From Dehalococcoidia bacterium (GTDB lineage: Bacteria; Chloroflexota; Dehalococcoidia; SpSt-223): DNA of 64,000 nucleotides. The position numbers and the translations under genes were made by a program. The stretch spans positions 124,001 through 188,000 of the forward strand of contig BPIC01000006.1 of assembly GCA_026003895.1 (NCBI GenBank), read 5' to 3'. The notes below the pieces were generated by a model. That model made no database searches, was not told the origin of the DNA, and saw only the letters and a list, made by a program, of their open reading frames with translations. Below are positions 1-8,378 of the stretch, in pieces (the first letter of the stretch is position 1; every line of letters begins with the position of its first letter).

Positions 1-903
1 AGCGAGGAGGCGCCGAAGGAGCCGGGCGAAGAGGCCCCTGCGCCAGACTTGAGCGAGGCGCTTGCGCTCCTGTTGCTCGCGCTGCCACCGGTCGACGGAT
101 TGGCACCGTCGAGCGGCGCAGTGACGTCACCTGCCCCGGCCGCTCCGACCGCCGGGCCGCCGGCTCCGCCTCCCTTCCCGCCGATCGCTGGTCCGTCCTT
201 CCAACCGCTCGTGACCCCACCGCCCGCCGCGCCGCCGACCGCCGGGGAGCTGGCCGCGCTGGTGCAGGCCGTCGTCGGGGGCGATCTCGTCGGACCGGCG
301 ACGCTAACCATCGAACCCGCTGCACCGCCGGGTGCGCTTGGCCCGGCAGCCGAACTCACGATTGCCACCGTTTCCGACAATCCGAGCGAGCGGGCTGTGC
401 CGCCAGCCGAACAACCGCTTCCGCCCGTGGCGCCCGCCACAGCCGCGGTCGCGCAAGAGTCTGTCCCGCCGGCTCCCGAACCCCAGACGCGGCAGCTTGT
501 GGAACAGCTTGTGCCTCGGCTCGCGCCCCGCCTCGACCAAGGCGGTGAGCTCCGGATCACGCTCCAGCCCGAATCGCTTGGGACCATCGACGTGGCGCTC
601 CGGGTCGGTCCGGACGGCATTCACGTCCACCTCGCGGCGGACGACACGGCGCGCGACCTGTTGCAGGCCGGCCTGGCTGAGCTCCGTGGTGCGCTTCGAT
701 CGAGCGATGGCCGGGAACTCGCCATCGAGGTCGCCGGGCGACTGGGAAGTGGCTTCGACGCCAACACCCCCTTTGGCCGGGGCACCGGCTGGCACACGCC
801 CACTCCGACCCTGCGCCGGGCACCCACTGGCCAGCCTGCGGAGACACTGTCACCCATGACGGTGATGACCACCGCCTCCGGGCGGATTGACTACCGGATT
901 TAG
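1..903 (+). CDS. fliK: Flagellar hook-length control protein FliK, C-terminal part (5' end outside window)
   Basis: The frame is open from the first base, so the gene begins upstream of the window; a TTG at 49 is only an internal candidate start. The visible N-terminal half is low-complexity and rich in Pro and Ala, as is usual for FliK linkers. The C-terminal third carries the conserved Flg_hook domain, with the motif LQPESLGTIDVALRV at about 522-636 followed by an amphipathic stretch. FliK acts as the molecular ruler that ends hook growth and switches export specificity. The stop lies 3 bases before flgD, so the genes are probably co-transcribed. Recognition rests on the C-terminal domain and on the neighbours. 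Confidence 0.85.
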   Translation, partial: SEEAPKEPGEEAPAPDLSEALALLLLALPPVDGLAPSSGAVTSPAPAAPTAGPPAPPPFPPIAGPSFQPLVTPPPAAPPTAGELAALVQAVVGGDLVGPATLTIEPAAPPGALGPAAELTIATVSDNPSERAVPPAEQPLPPVAPATAAVAQESVPPAPEPQTRQLVEQLVPRLAPRLDQGGELRITLQPESLGTIDVALRVGPDGIHVHLAADDTARDLLQAGLAELRGALRSSDGRELAIEVAGRLGSGFDANTPFGRGTGWHTPTPTLRRAPTGQPAETLSPMTVMTTASGRIDYRI

Positions 904-906
904 CCG

Positions 907-1323
907 ATGACCACGCCGATTAGCTCCACCTCGCCGAAGACGAGCGCTCCGCCACCGGCAGCCTCGACAACGCGCTCGCTCGCCAAGCAAACCGACTTTC
1001 TGAAGTTGATTGCTGCCCAGCTTCAGTTCCAAAACCCACTGGAGCCGACCAAAGATACCGAGTTCATCGCGCAGATGGCGCAATTCGAGGCACTTCAAAA
1101 GATGGAGCAGGTCGCCTCGGCGATGACGAGCCTCTTGTCGCTCTCACAACTGAGCCAGACGAGCGCTTTACTCGGAAAGCAGGTAAGCGCCACGGTCGAC
1201 GGAAAGACGGTAACCGGCGTCGTCAGCAGGGTCACCCTTTCGGGCGGCGAGCCGGCAGTCTACGTTGGCGCCCAGCGAATCACACTCGGTGAGATCACCG
1301 AGATCACTTCCGAAAGGAGCTAG
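907..1323 (+). CDS. flgD: Flagellar hook assembly scaffold FlgD (short form)
   Basis: A 138-residue protein. After a Ser/Thr/Pro-rich leader comes the FlgD N-terminal signature, with TDFLKLIAAQLQFQNPLEP and the following QMAQFEALQKME helix (about residues 29-75). It ends with a short beta domain and lacks the large C-terminal FnIII/TUDOR-like region of the E. coli protein. FlgD caps the growing hook and helps FlgE subunits polymerise. The ATG is 4 bases after the fliK stop, and flgE starts 2 bases after its own stop, which fits a fliK-flgD-flgE operon. Confidence 0.9.
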   Translation: MTTPISSTSPKTSAPPPAASTTRSLAKQTDFLKLIAAQLQFQNPLEPTKDTEFIAQMAQFEALQKMEQVASAMTSLLSLSQLSQTSALLGKQVSATVDGKTVTGVVSRVTLSGGEPAVYVGAQRITLGEITEITSERS

Positions 1324-1325
1324 CC

Positions 1326-2270
1326 ATGCTTCGGTCTCTCTTCTCGGCGGTCTCGTCGCTCCGCAACCATCAATCGGCGCTCGATGTCATTGCGCACAAC
1401 CTCGCAAACGTCAATACCGTTGGCTTCAAGTCGGGCCGGGCCAACTTCCAAGAGACGCTTTCGCAGACGATCTCCGGTCCGCGCGCCCCCGCGCCCGCGG
1501 CGGGTGGAGGAGCCGCTCAAGGGCTGGGCGGAGTCAATCCGTCACAGATCGGGCTTGGGATGCGCCTCGCGAGCATTGACACGCTTCAGATCCAAGGCAG
1601 CTTCCAAAACACCGGACGAACGACCGATTTGGCGATTCAAGGGAACGGTATGTTCGTCCTGTCCGACCAAACTCCGGTCCCCGGCGGCGGCGGCGCTCCC
1701 TCGGCCCGGATCACTTATACCCGTGACGGCTCGTTCGATGTCGACGCCACCGGTCGGCTGGTCAACCCCTCGAACGGCATGGTCGTGCAGGGGTATGCCA
1801 TCCCCGCCGGGCAGCAGACAGCAAATCCCGCGCCGGGAACGCCGCTCGTGCCAATCGTCATCCCGCCGGGAACCTACTCGAGCTTCGCCATCTCACCGAA
1901 CGGCGTCGTCACCGGCTACTCGGCGAACGGCACTGCTACGCCCATTGCCCAGATTGCAATCGCGAACTTCCCAAATCCCTCGGGACTGCAAAGGGTCGGC
2001 AGCAATATGTTTGAATGGACTCCGGCAGCCGGGCTCCTTGCCGGCGCCCCGGCGGCGCCGACCTCCCAGGATGTTGCCAACAACGTCTCGGGCATCGCGA
2101 GCACCGGCGGTCGCGGCGAGATCATGCCCGGCACGCTCGAGATGTCGAACGTCGATATCGCCGGCCAGATGAGCGCGATGATTGTCACCCAGCGTGGCTT
2201 CCAAGTGAATAGCCGCGCTGTCACCACCGGCGACGAGATGCTTCAAGAACTGCTCAATTTGAAGCGATAG
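1326..2270 (+). CDS. flgE: Flagellar hook protein FlgE (short)
   Basis: A 314-residue hook/rod family protein with a clear AAAGGAG ribosome site before the ATG. The N-terminus has the rod/hook motif (HNLANVNTVGFKSGRANF, about residues 21-38). The C-terminus has the matching coiled-coil segment (SNVDIAGQMSAMIVTQRGFQ, then NSRAVTTGDEMLQELLNLKR). The centre holds one compact beta domain, so this is a minimal FlgE. FlgF or FlgG would be similar in size, but the position after fliK-flgD favours FlgE. Its presence implies a motile cell or a retained flagellar locus. Confidence 0.85.
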   Translation: MLRSLFSAVSSLRNHQSALDVIAHNLANVNTVGFKSGRANFQETLSQTISGPRAPAPAAGGGAAQGLGGVNPSQIGLGMRLASIDTLQIQGSFQNTGRTTDLAIQGNGMFVLSDQTPVPGGGGAPSARITYTRDGSFDVDATGRLVNPSNGMVVQGYAIPAGQQTANPAPGTPLVPIVIPPGTYSSFAISPNGVVTGYSANGTATPIAQIAIANFPNPSGLQRVGSNMFEWTPAAGLLAGAPAAPTSQDVANNVSGIASTGGRGEIMPGTLEMSNVDIAGQMSAMIVTQRGFQVNSRAVTTGDEMLQELLNLKR

Positions 2271-2308
2271 CCGCGTCTCGCGCGGTGTCCCACTGACGGT
2301 ACACCGTA

Positions 2309-2331
2309 CGGGCGCCTCGCGACGGCGCCCG
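2309..2331 (+). terminator. GC-rich hairpin downstream of flgE
   Basis: An 8-bp perfect stem (CGGGCGCC / GGCGCCCG) with a 7-base loop lies 39 bases after the flgE stop. No T-run follows, so it may be a Rho-assisted end or a stabilising 3' hairpin. Confidence 0.35.
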
Positions 2332-2429
2332 CGACCGTAAAAACCGGATGGGCCGCGGTCCTTTTCCGCTGCTTGCCAGTCGGCGGCAAGAAGACAACAC
2401 AGGCTTGGCAGCGTCGTTTTAACAGCGAA

Positions 2430-2449
2430 CGACCGGCGATAACCGGTCG
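2430..2449 (-). terminator. Hairpin downstream of the zinc-ribbon gene
   Basis: A perfect 7-bp stem (CGACCGG / CCGGTCG) with a 6-base loop sits 25 bases beyond the stop of the minus-strand zinc-ribbon gene. It is followed on the minus strand by a moderately T-rich tail (TTCGCTGTTAAAA). It lies between convergent genes and could act in both directions. Confidence 0.45.
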
Positions 2450-2473
2450 CGCGGGTTTGGAAGCGCAGTGCGC

Positions 2474-2620
2474 CTAGCCGGCGCCGATCCGGAACATCTT
2501 GGTGCCACACACCGGGCAGGTGCCTTCGGTCGCAGGCTTGCCATTCTTCATCTGGACCTGCTTGGCATCCTTCATCTCGCGCTTGGCCTTGCACTTGACG
2601 CAATAGGCTTCGGTCGCCAT
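2474..2620 (-). CDS. Small double-CxxC zinc-ribbon protein (DUF5679-like)
   Basis: A 48-residue protein, MATEAYCVKCKAKREMKDAK onward, with one CxxC near the N-terminus and a second (CPVC) near the C-terminus, the pattern of a small zinc ribbon. The open frame extends 24 codons upstream, but ATG 2620 is preferred because AGGGAGGGAAGG precedes it and the homologous family starts at this Met. Proteins of this type are widespread in Chloroflexota and Actinomycetota and have no assigned function. It faces the end of the flagellar operon and is divergent from the Fur-family gene. Confidence 0.8.
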   Translation of the reverse strand: MATEAYCVKCKAKREMKDAKQVQMKNGKPATEGTCPVCGTKMFRIGAG

Positions 2621-2760
2621 CGCCTTCCCTCCCTCACGATCGTTGGGGGCCTGCTCGCCGCGCATGCTAGCACAGGGCTTGCGTACGCACAACCATCTGA
2701 ACGCTCAGACGGTCGCCCCCCCGAACACGTTCCACGGCAACCGGGCTGACTGGCGCCGAA

Positions 2761-2769
2761 TGGTATACT
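2761..2769 (+). promoter_or_regulatory. Extended -10 promoter for the Fur-family gene
   Basis: TGG followed by TATACT is an extended -10 element 20 bases before the GTG start. No good -35 is visible at 16-18 bp, which is usual for extended -10 promoters. TATACT recurs upstream of several genes in this window. Confidence 0.5.
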
Positions 2770-2789
2770 GCTGAAGAGGGAGCACGGTC

Positions 2790-3248
2790 GTGAGCACACG
2801 GAGCGAACGCATTAGCCGGCTTCTCAACGAGCACGGCTTCTCGGTCACCCCCGGTCGCCGAGTCGTCATCGACGCTCTCGCCGACCGGGAGGTCATCTTC
2901 ACAGCAAACGATGTTGTCGCGTGGGTAGATCGAGTCGACCCCTCGATCGGCCGGGCAACGGTCTTCCGGACGCTTGACCTGCTCTCGCAGCTTGGGGTGC
3001 TCAATCGGGTCCACGGCGAGGACGGTTGTCATCGCTACACCGTTTGCGATGCCGGCCACCATCATCACCTCGTCTGCACGGCCTGCGGACGGGTCATCCC
3101 CTTCGAGCTGACCGGGATCGAAGAGGAGATCCGGCAAGCGGCCGTCCAAGCCCAATTCATGGTCTCGTCCCATCGGGTGGAACTGTTCGGCCTGTGTGCG
3201 AATTGCCAGGCTGCCCAATCCCCCCGTCACCCCACCGCCGGCGACTAA
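2790..3248 (+). CDS. Fur-family metal-responsive transcriptional regulator
   Basis: A 152-residue Fur/Zur/PerR-type repressor starting at GTG, with GAAGAGGGAG upstream. The N-terminal winged helix includes TPGRRVVIDAL and GRATVFRTLDLLSQLGVLNRV. The dimerisation domain has a His cluster (AGHHHHLVCTACGRVIPFE, about residues 88-106) and a second Cys pair (CANC, about residues 137-140), which together form the structural zinc site. The sequence alone does not fix the metal. The very His-rich loop is somewhat Zur-like, but Fur or PerR remain possible. It is a single-gene unit upstream of the DUF711 gene. Confidence 0.88.
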   Translation: MSTRSERISRLLNEHGFSVTPGRRVVIDALADREVIFTANDVVAWVDRVDPSIGRATVFRTLDLLSQLGVLNRVHGEDGCHRYTVCDAGHHHHLVCTACGRVIPFELTGIEEEIRQAAVQAQFMVSSHRVELFGLCANCQAAQSPRHPTAGD

Positions 3249-3274
3249 GCGAATCGCACTCTCGGGGGGCGATC

Positions 3275-4499
3275 GTGCGACTTCGTGCCATCACGCTCGG
3301 CGTCCGGATCGATCCTTTCAGGCTCGACCAGATCGTTCAGGATGGCGGCGCGTTTCTCGCGCGAGCGGCTGCCGCCTTTCGCGCGGGTGGGTTCGACGTC
3401 GACACGACTCGGCTAACAACTCAGGCGATCGACCTGACGGTTGCCAGCCCCGCTGAGGTTCTTGACTACGCGCGGCGGCTGGAAGCGGCGGCGGTCGCAG
3501 CCGGGATCGACTACGTCGCACTTGGACCGGCGCGGCTGGCTCACCCGGGCGCGCCGCTCGCTTGGGTCGAGGCCATCGCCGAGGCGATCCTTGGCAGCGA
3601 GCGGCTGTTTGGATCGGTGCAGATCGGGCTCGCTGACGAAGGGGTATCGGTTCCTGCCGCACGGGCCTGCGCTGCGGCAATCCGGCGCATCGCGGAGTCG
3701 ACCGAACACGGCTTCGGCAATCTGCGGTTTGCTGTCCAGGCCTGCACGCCTCCCGGAGGGCCATTCTTCCCCACGGGCTATCACGACGAAGGTCCACCTC
3801 GCTTCGCCCTTGCGCTCGAAGCGGCAGACCTCGCCGTCGAGGCCTTCGCCGAGCCAACGCTCGCCTCCTGCCGGGACCGGCTCATCTTTACGATGGAAGA
3901 GATTGGTCTGCGGCTGATGACGGTCGTGCATCATCTGGTAGCAGACGGCCCGCGCTTCGACGGCATCGACCTGACGCTCGCGCCCTATCCCGAAACCGGC
4001 CGAAGCATCGTCCACGCGCTCGAACGGCTGGGAGTTCGCTTCGGCGGGCCAGGAAGCCTCGCCGCCGTCGCGTTCCTCGCCGATGCCATCCGCCGGGTCG
4101 ACCTGCCACGGTGTGGGTTCTCGGGAGTGATGCTGCCGCTCCTCGAAGACAATGTGCTTGCCGAACGGCACGCGCAAGGCATGGTCGGGCTCGATACGCT
4201 GTTGCTTGCCTCGACCGTTTGCGGCACCGGGCTGGACACGATTCCGCTCCCTCACGACGTCACCGAGGAGCAGCTCACGGGCCTGCTCCTCGATGTAGCA
4301 GCACTCGCCGTAGTGCTGGATAAGCCGCTCACCGCGCGGCTCATGCCGACGCCGGGGCTGACCGCCGGCGAGCGAACCCGCTTTGACTTCCCCTACTTCG
4401 CCAATTCGACGGTTGCACGACTGGGGGCGCCGGGTCCTCGCTCCCCCCTCGCCGACACCCCCGCTCCTCGACCTCCGGCAGCGCCAAGCGCGCCGCTAA
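3275..4499 (+). CDS. DUF711/UPF0210 family protein, 3' end probably frameshifted
   Basis: Starts at GTG 3275 after a GGGGGG purine run and encodes about 400 residues with the family's central features (LRFAVQACTPPGGPFFPTGY, TMEEIGLRLMTVVHHLVADG, GFSGVMLPLLEDNVLAER). The recognisable part ends near FDFPYFANSTVARLG (about 4385-4425). Beyond this the frame stays open to 4990 and would overlap xerD by about 370 bases, with low-complexity Arg/Pro residues. If one base is surplus in the G5 run at 4423-4427, or in the C6 run at 4443-4448, the frame stops at TAA 4497-4499, and this end is adopted here. The family has no firm enzymatic role. Confidence 0.7.
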
Positions 4500-4533
4500 A
4501 TCGCGTCAAGCAGGCGAATCGAGCGAAATCCGG

Positions 4534-4542
4534 TGATACAAT
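4534..4542 (+). promoter_or_regulatory. Extended -10 promoter upstream of xerD
   Basis: TGA plus TACAAT forms an extended -10 about 70 bases before the GTG of xerD, in the short gap after the inferred end of the DUF711 gene. Confidence 0.45.
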
Positions 4543-4613
4543 CCCGACTTGCACGAGGGATCGCACCGTCCTTCGCGCGGGCAGGCTGTGGCCGAGCTAT
4601 TCCGGAGGGCCTC

Positions 4614-5495
4614 GTGGAAACGGACGTCACCGAGTTTCTGAACTTCCTCTCGGTCGAGCGGAAGTTCTCGCCCAACACGCTCGCCGCCTATCGCAACGAC
4701 CTCACGCAGTTCGTTGCGTGGTTACGCGCCGAGTGTCCGGCGGTGCAGTTGCTCGAAGAGTGGTCCGCGGTGACCTCGGAAGATACCGTGAGCTACCTCA
4801 TCACGCTGCGCGAACGAAACTACGCACCCGCCACCGTCGCCCGCAAGGTTGCCGCCATCAAGTCGTTCTTTCGCTTTCTCCGCACGGGCGGCCTGATTGC
4901 CACCGACCCCGCCGACGACTTGGAGTGCCCGAAAGTCGGCAAGCCGGTGCCACGCGCCGTGTCAGTGGAAGACATCGCCCGCCTGCTTGAACAGCCGGCG
5001 CGGTTCAGCACGCCGGAGGCCCGGCGCGATAAGGCGATGCTCGAGTTGCTCTACGCCACCGGGATGCGCGTCTCCGAGTTGGTCGCGCTCAACGTCTCGG
5101 ACGTCAACCTGTTAGCCGGCTTCGTACGCTGCATCGGTAAGGGAGGGCGCGAGCGCATCCTGCCAATCCCGGGCGCCGCCGCCAGCGCGGTTCAGACGTA
5201 CCTCGTCGAGACCCGGCCAAACCTCGTACGGGCGGCCAACAACGATGCCCTCTTCGTCAATCATCGCGGCGAGCGGCTCACTCGCCAAGGCTTCTGGCTC
5301 ATCATCAAGGCTCACGCACGCGCCGCGCGGCTCGACGTCGAGATCACACCGCATACCCTGCGCCATAGCCTCGCGGCCCACAAGCTCGCGGAAGGCGCGG
5401 ACCTGAAGTCGGTCCAAGAATTGCTTGGGCACGCCTCGATCGCGACCACCCAGATTTACGAGCGGGTCCAGCCGGTCGCCACGGCGCGTCGCTAG
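4614..5495 (+). CDS. xerD: Tyrosine recombinase XerD/XerC (dif-site chromosome resolution)
   Basis: A 293-residue protein if started at GTG 4614, which has GGAGGG upstream; an earlier start would add 27 residues without a good ribosome site. The N-terminal SAM-like core-binding domain spans about residues 1-95. The catalytic domain has the full tyrosine-recombinase set: R152 (GMRVSEL), K176 (GKGGRERI), H247 and R250 (HTLRHSL), H273 (LLGHASI) and Y282 (TQIYERV). Length and motifs fit the housekeeping Xer recombinases that resolve chromosome dimers; XerC versus XerD cannot be separated here. No integrase-associated attachment site or mobile cargo is nearby, which argues against a phage integrase. 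Confidence 0.9.
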   Translation: METDVTEFLNFLSVERKFSPNTLAAYRNDLTQFVAWLRAECPAVQLLEEWSAVTSEDTVSYLITLRERNYAPATVARKVAAIKSFFRFLRTGGLIATDPADDLECPKVGKPVPRAVSVEDIARLLEQPARFSTPEARRDKAMLELLYATGMRVSELVALNVSDVNLLAGFVRCIGKGGRERILPIPGAAASAVQTYLVETRPNLVRAANNDALFVNHRGERLTRQGFWLIIKAHARAARLDVEITPHTLRHSLAAHKLAEGADLKSVQELLGHASIATTQIYERVQPVATARR

Positions 5496-5501
5496 CGCCC
5501 C

Positions 5502-6638
5502 ATGAGCCCGCTGTTCCGCTGGCTGCGGCGGTTGGCGCTCGAACAGACCGCGCGCTATCTCGAACGGAACGAGCACCACCTCTTCCAGCTTTGGAACCAA
5601 CTCCTCGCCGACGCGCAGCTTCAGACACGGCGGCGCGACGCCGAAAGCGTGGTAGCGCGAGGGCGCGACAATCTCCGCCTACTGGTGGCTGCCCTGCGCG
5701 CCGAACGTCCAGACGAGGAGGCGCAAGTCGCGTCGGAAGCGTCGCGTTGGGGAGCCGAGCGGGCGCTCTGGGGCATCGAGCACGGGCTCGAACTCGGCGA
5801 CCTGCTGCAACCGCTCTCGCTCTTTCGCGCCGCAGTCCAACTCACCGTCCAGCGGATGCTGGCACGCCGCCTCTGGCTTGCCGTCCCAAGCGACGTGCTC
5901 TCGGCCGTTGCCCGGATCAACGCCGCGATCGACCTTCAATTGCTCGTCATTTCTGAGGAGTACCTCAAGGCGCGGGATCGAATCATTCGGAGCAATGAGG
6001 AGGCGCTCGAACGAAGCAATCGTCAGCTCCTGCTGCTCAATCAAGAGATGCAGCACCGCGTCCGCAACAACTTGCAGACCATCGCCGACCTCCTGTCGCT
6101 CGAGATCGCTAACGGAATCACCAAGCCACCCGCCGAGTCGCTGCGCGAGAGCCTGGCGCGCGTCCGCTGCATCGCGGCCGTCCACGACCTGCTCTCGCCG
6201 GATGCCGGCGAGACGAGCCACATGGGAGAGCTTGCCGAGCGGGTTGCCGGGATCGCGGTGCGGGCGCTTGCCGGTGAGCACCCGATCCAGATTAGCGTCC
6301 GCGGCAAGGCCTGGACCCTGCCCACGAAGGCCGCGACTTCACTGGCGCTCGTGCTCAACGAACTGATCAGCAACTCAATCGAGCACGGGTTGCGCGACCA
6401 GTCCGACGGCCGGATCGACGTGGTCTTTGACACGGTCGACGGCGTGGGAGTGATGCGCGTGATCGACAACGGCGTGGGACTGCCGCCGGGCTTCTCGCTC
6501 GACACTGGCCAGAACCTCGGCCTGCGCATCGCCCGCGCCTTGATCGCCGACGACCTGAAAGGGGAATTGGAACTGCATTCCAATGGCGGCACCGTCGCCA
6601 CCATCCGCTTTCCGCTTGCCGGGCCCCGCTCCGAATAG
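5502..6638 (+). CDS. Cytoplasmic sensor histidine kinase, HisKA_2/HWE type
   Basis: A 378-residue protein. The first about 150 residues are helical and Arg/Leu-rich, resembling RsbRD-like sensory regions. A coiled-coil linker leads to the phospho-acceptor helix NQEMQHRVRNNLQTIADLL with H185. The HATPase_c domain follows, with an N-box LVLNELISNSIEHG (about residues 285-298), a D-box VIDNGVGLP and a G-box GLRIARALI. There is no membrane segment, so it senses a cytoplasmic cue. It starts 6 bases after xerD, and no response regulator lies nearby, so it is an orphan kinase. Confidence 0.87.
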   Translation: MSPLFRWLRRLALEQTARYLERNEHHLFQLWNQLLADAQLQTRRRDAESVVARGRDNLRLLVAALRAERPDEEAQVASEASRWGAERALWGIEHGLELGDLLQPLSLFRAAVQLTVQRMLARRLWLAVPSDVLSAVARINAAIDLQLLVISEEYLKARDRIIRSNEEALERSNRQLLLLNQEMQHRVRNNLQTIADLLSLEIANGITKPPAESLRESLARVRCIAAVHDLLSPDAGETSHMGELAERVAGIAVRALAGEHPIQISVRGKAWTLPTKAATSLALVLNELISNSIEHGLRDQSDGRIDVVFDTVDGVGVMRVIDNGVGLPPGFSLDTGQNLGLRIARALIADDLKGELELHSNGGTVATIRFPLAGPRSE

Positions 6639-6775
6639 GTACGGCGGCCCCTGAGCCTCATTCGCGGAAGTTCTCTGCGTCTTCGATTATGGGCGGGGCG
6701 ATGCTGCCCAAAGGAGGTTCGGGGTGCAGCGTCGGCGATTCGACGGGGGAGTTCGGCGACGCGTCAGGGGCGTCG

Positions 6776-7105
6776 TTAGCGCCGAATCCAGCCGGAGTAG
6801 ACCCAGCCAGCTTCACCGCCATCGGCGGGCTTGACGAGGTACCATTTCGACGGGGAGGACGCGCCGGGATCGAGCACTTCTCCGCCGGCGCTGTCGATCA
6901 ACTTCAAGCGTGTGCCGGGACGCACCATGAGCACGCGAGGCGACGTCATTCGCGGCGCCTCACGAAGGGCGAACTCGTGCATCGCCCAGCCGTACTGGGT
7001 GGAATCGGGACCTGCAATGCGGGCAAGCGCCCCTGACGCTGTGAGGTCAAACAACAGCACCACCGACAGGATCGCGATAACGGCGAGCGCAACGCGGCGA
7101 CGCAA
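6776..7105 (-). CDS. Membrane-anchored or secreted SH3-domain protein
   Basis: A 109-residue protein from a TTG start, with CAGGA in the upstream region. Residues 5-28 form a hydrophobic signal or anchor (VALAVIAILSVVLLF). The rest is a bacterial SH3-type fold (FALREAPRMTSPRVLMVRPGTRLKLID, ending in GWVYSGWIRR) of the kind that binds cell-wall peptides. It is convergent with the kinase gene and divergent from another SH3-domain gene at 7330. Confidence 0.65.
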   Translation of the reverse strand: MRRRVALAVIAILSVVLLFDLTASGALARIAGPDSTQYGWAMHEFALREAPRMTSPRVLMVRPGTRLKLIDSAGGEVLDPGASSPSKWYLVKPADGGEAGWVYSGWIRR

Positions 7106-7274
7106 GTCGGTCCTGCGCGAATCCAGTCCTCGGTACGTAGCGTAGTACGCCGTACGCCCCTCCCGTGTTCGCCAACGTGATCGGACGGCGCACAGGCTAG
7201 TCCGGACGGACTGCGATTACTAGCAGTTAACGATGACCGCCTCGCGAATTCGGCAACGGCGCCCGATGAACCGG

Positions 7275-7303
7275 TTGCCCCTCCGTCTGCTCGGTTCTAG
7301 AAT
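7275..7303 (+). promoter_or_regulatory. Promoter for the zinc-finger/SH3 membrane protein
   Basis: TTGCCC (7275-7280), a 17-base spacer and TAGAAT (7298-7303) end 26 bases before the ATG at 7330. Confidence 0.5.
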
Positions 7304-7329
7304 CTCAACTGGTGGAAAGGGGCGCCCCG

Positions 7330-7938
7330 ATGGCCGTTCGGAAAGAGTGTGGCACGTGCCGGCATTTTCGGCGGTCTCCGGTACGTTCATTGGGTTGGTG
7401 TACTAACCCAAAGCTGAAGACAGTCCGCGAGCGCCAAGTCGTCAATCGCACCGAGCTGGCTTGCAACCGTCAACTCTTCGACTTTTGGGAGCCACGTTCG
7501 CCCGTCCTCGGACTATCGCGAGACGCCAAAATCGGTCCGTTCCCCGTCACCAACCTGATCGGCGTCGCGGCAATGGCGGCGGTTTCGCTCGTCCTGTTGA
7601 CACTGCTTACGACGGTGACGTTCGCGACGATTCTCGCTCGGCCGCAATCACCGGCGCCAAGCGCCACCCCGGCGGCGGCGCAGGCTGGCCCGACACCCGC
7701 GCCAAGTCCGACCCCAGCGGTCACCCGCGTGAAAATCGGCAACACCGATGGCCTTGGCGCTTACCTGCGTCCGGAGCCAAACCTCGAGGCGCGCGGCGTG
7801 GTTGCCTGGCCCGATGGGTCGGTCCTCGAGATTGTTGGCCCCGATCGACAGTTCGACGGAAAAGTGTGGCGGAATGTCAAGGACTCGCGGGGAAATGTCG
7901 GCTGGATCTTGCGCGAGTACCTCTTGCCGGCTGAGTAG
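7330..7938 (+). CDS. Membrane protein with cytoplasmic Cys motif and extracytoplasmic SH3 domain
   Basis: A 202-residue protein from ATG 7330, with GAAAGGGG upstream; an alternative start 18 bases earlier lies nearly on the promoter. The N-terminus has CGTCRHF and further Cys residues (GWCTNPK, ELACNRQ), suggesting a small metal-binding patch. A transmembrane helix follows at about residues 79-103, then a Pro/Ala/Thr linker (APSPTP type), then a C-terminal SH3-like domain (TRVKIGNTDGLGAYLRPEPN onward, ending in GNVGWILREYLLPAE). The order suggests a membrane anchor presenting SH3 outside. Function unknown. Confidence 0.7.
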   Translation: MAVRKECGTCRHFRRSPVRSLGWCTNPKLKTVRERQVVNRTELACNRQLFDFWEPRSPVLGLSRDAKIGPFPVTNLIGVAAMAAVSLVLLTLLTTVTFATILARPQSPAPSATPAAAQAGPTPAPSPTPAVTRVKIGNTDGLGAYLRPEPNLEARGVVAWPDGSVLEIVGPDRQFDGKVWRNVKDSRGNVGWILREYLLPAE

Positions 7939-7991
7939 GTCGCGAACCATTCGTTTACGTTTTGAAAATCGACTCTGAACGTCGCGCAGGC

Positions 7992-8342
7992 ATGCTTTCT
8001 AAGATGCAAGAGAACAAGCTACTACGACGCCCCAACGACGGGGAACTCAATCAATACATCGACGCGCCGCTGCAAGATGTGGCTTGGTACACGCTCGATG
8101 GCGAGGGTGCCCGGCTCTTTCGACCGGGCGAGCGGATCCATAGCGGAGAACGGCTCGGCGCTCATAGCGGCCGCACCGTCATCCATCGCGACCGTGACGG
8201 TGTAGTCGTGAGCATCCAATACGATGTCTGGCGCGATCAGGTGATTGTCGGCATCGCACCAGCCGTCCGGACTACCGCGCTCGGCGCCTCGCTTCGGCAC
8301 TTCGCTTCATCCACCGCAACAACGAGCGACCCCACTGGGTAA
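7992..8342 (+). CDS. Hypothetical protein
   Basis: About 116 residues from ATG 7992; TTG 7962 and ATG 8004 are alternatives, and none has a convincing ribosome site. The middle (DVAWYTLDGEGARLFRPGER, then HRDRDGVVVSIQYDVWRDQVIVGI) reads like a small beta-rich domain. The C-terminus is Ala/Ser/Thr-rich. No family recognised. The stop codon lies inside the loop of a strong hairpin. Confidence 0.45.
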   Translation: MLSKMQENKLLRRPNDGELNQYIDAPLQDVAWYTLDGEGARLFRPGERIHSGERLGAHSGRTVIHRDRDGVVVSIQYDVWRDQVIVGIAPAVRTTALGASLRHFASSTATTSDPTG

Positions 8343-8357
8343 GGCCCAGCGGGGTCG
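8327..8357. terminator. Bidirectional terminator hairpin between convergent genes
   Basis: A 13-bp stem with one mismatch (CGACCCCACTGGG / CCCAGCGGGGTCG) and a TAAGG loop. The TAA stop of the upstream gene begins the loop. It sits between the hypothetical gene and the end of htrA, and no long T-run follows on either side. Confidence 0.6.
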
Positions 8358-8378
8358 ACGGATTGCGCAGCGAGGCGG

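Noticed and set aside
3026..4990. One 654-residue frame spanning the end of fur, the DUF711 gene and 370 bases of xerD
   Set aside because: Its ends are Arg/Pro-rich and lie antiphase over clear Fur and XerD domains; only the central part is a real gene.
4614..5495. Phage integrase
   Set aside because: Length and full Xer motifs, plus no phage or attachment-site context, favour the housekeeping recombinase.
7230..7320. Possible tRNA (GGTTCTAGAATC resembles a T-arm)
   Set aside because: No cloverleaf or anticodon stem could be formed; the segment is better read as a promoter.
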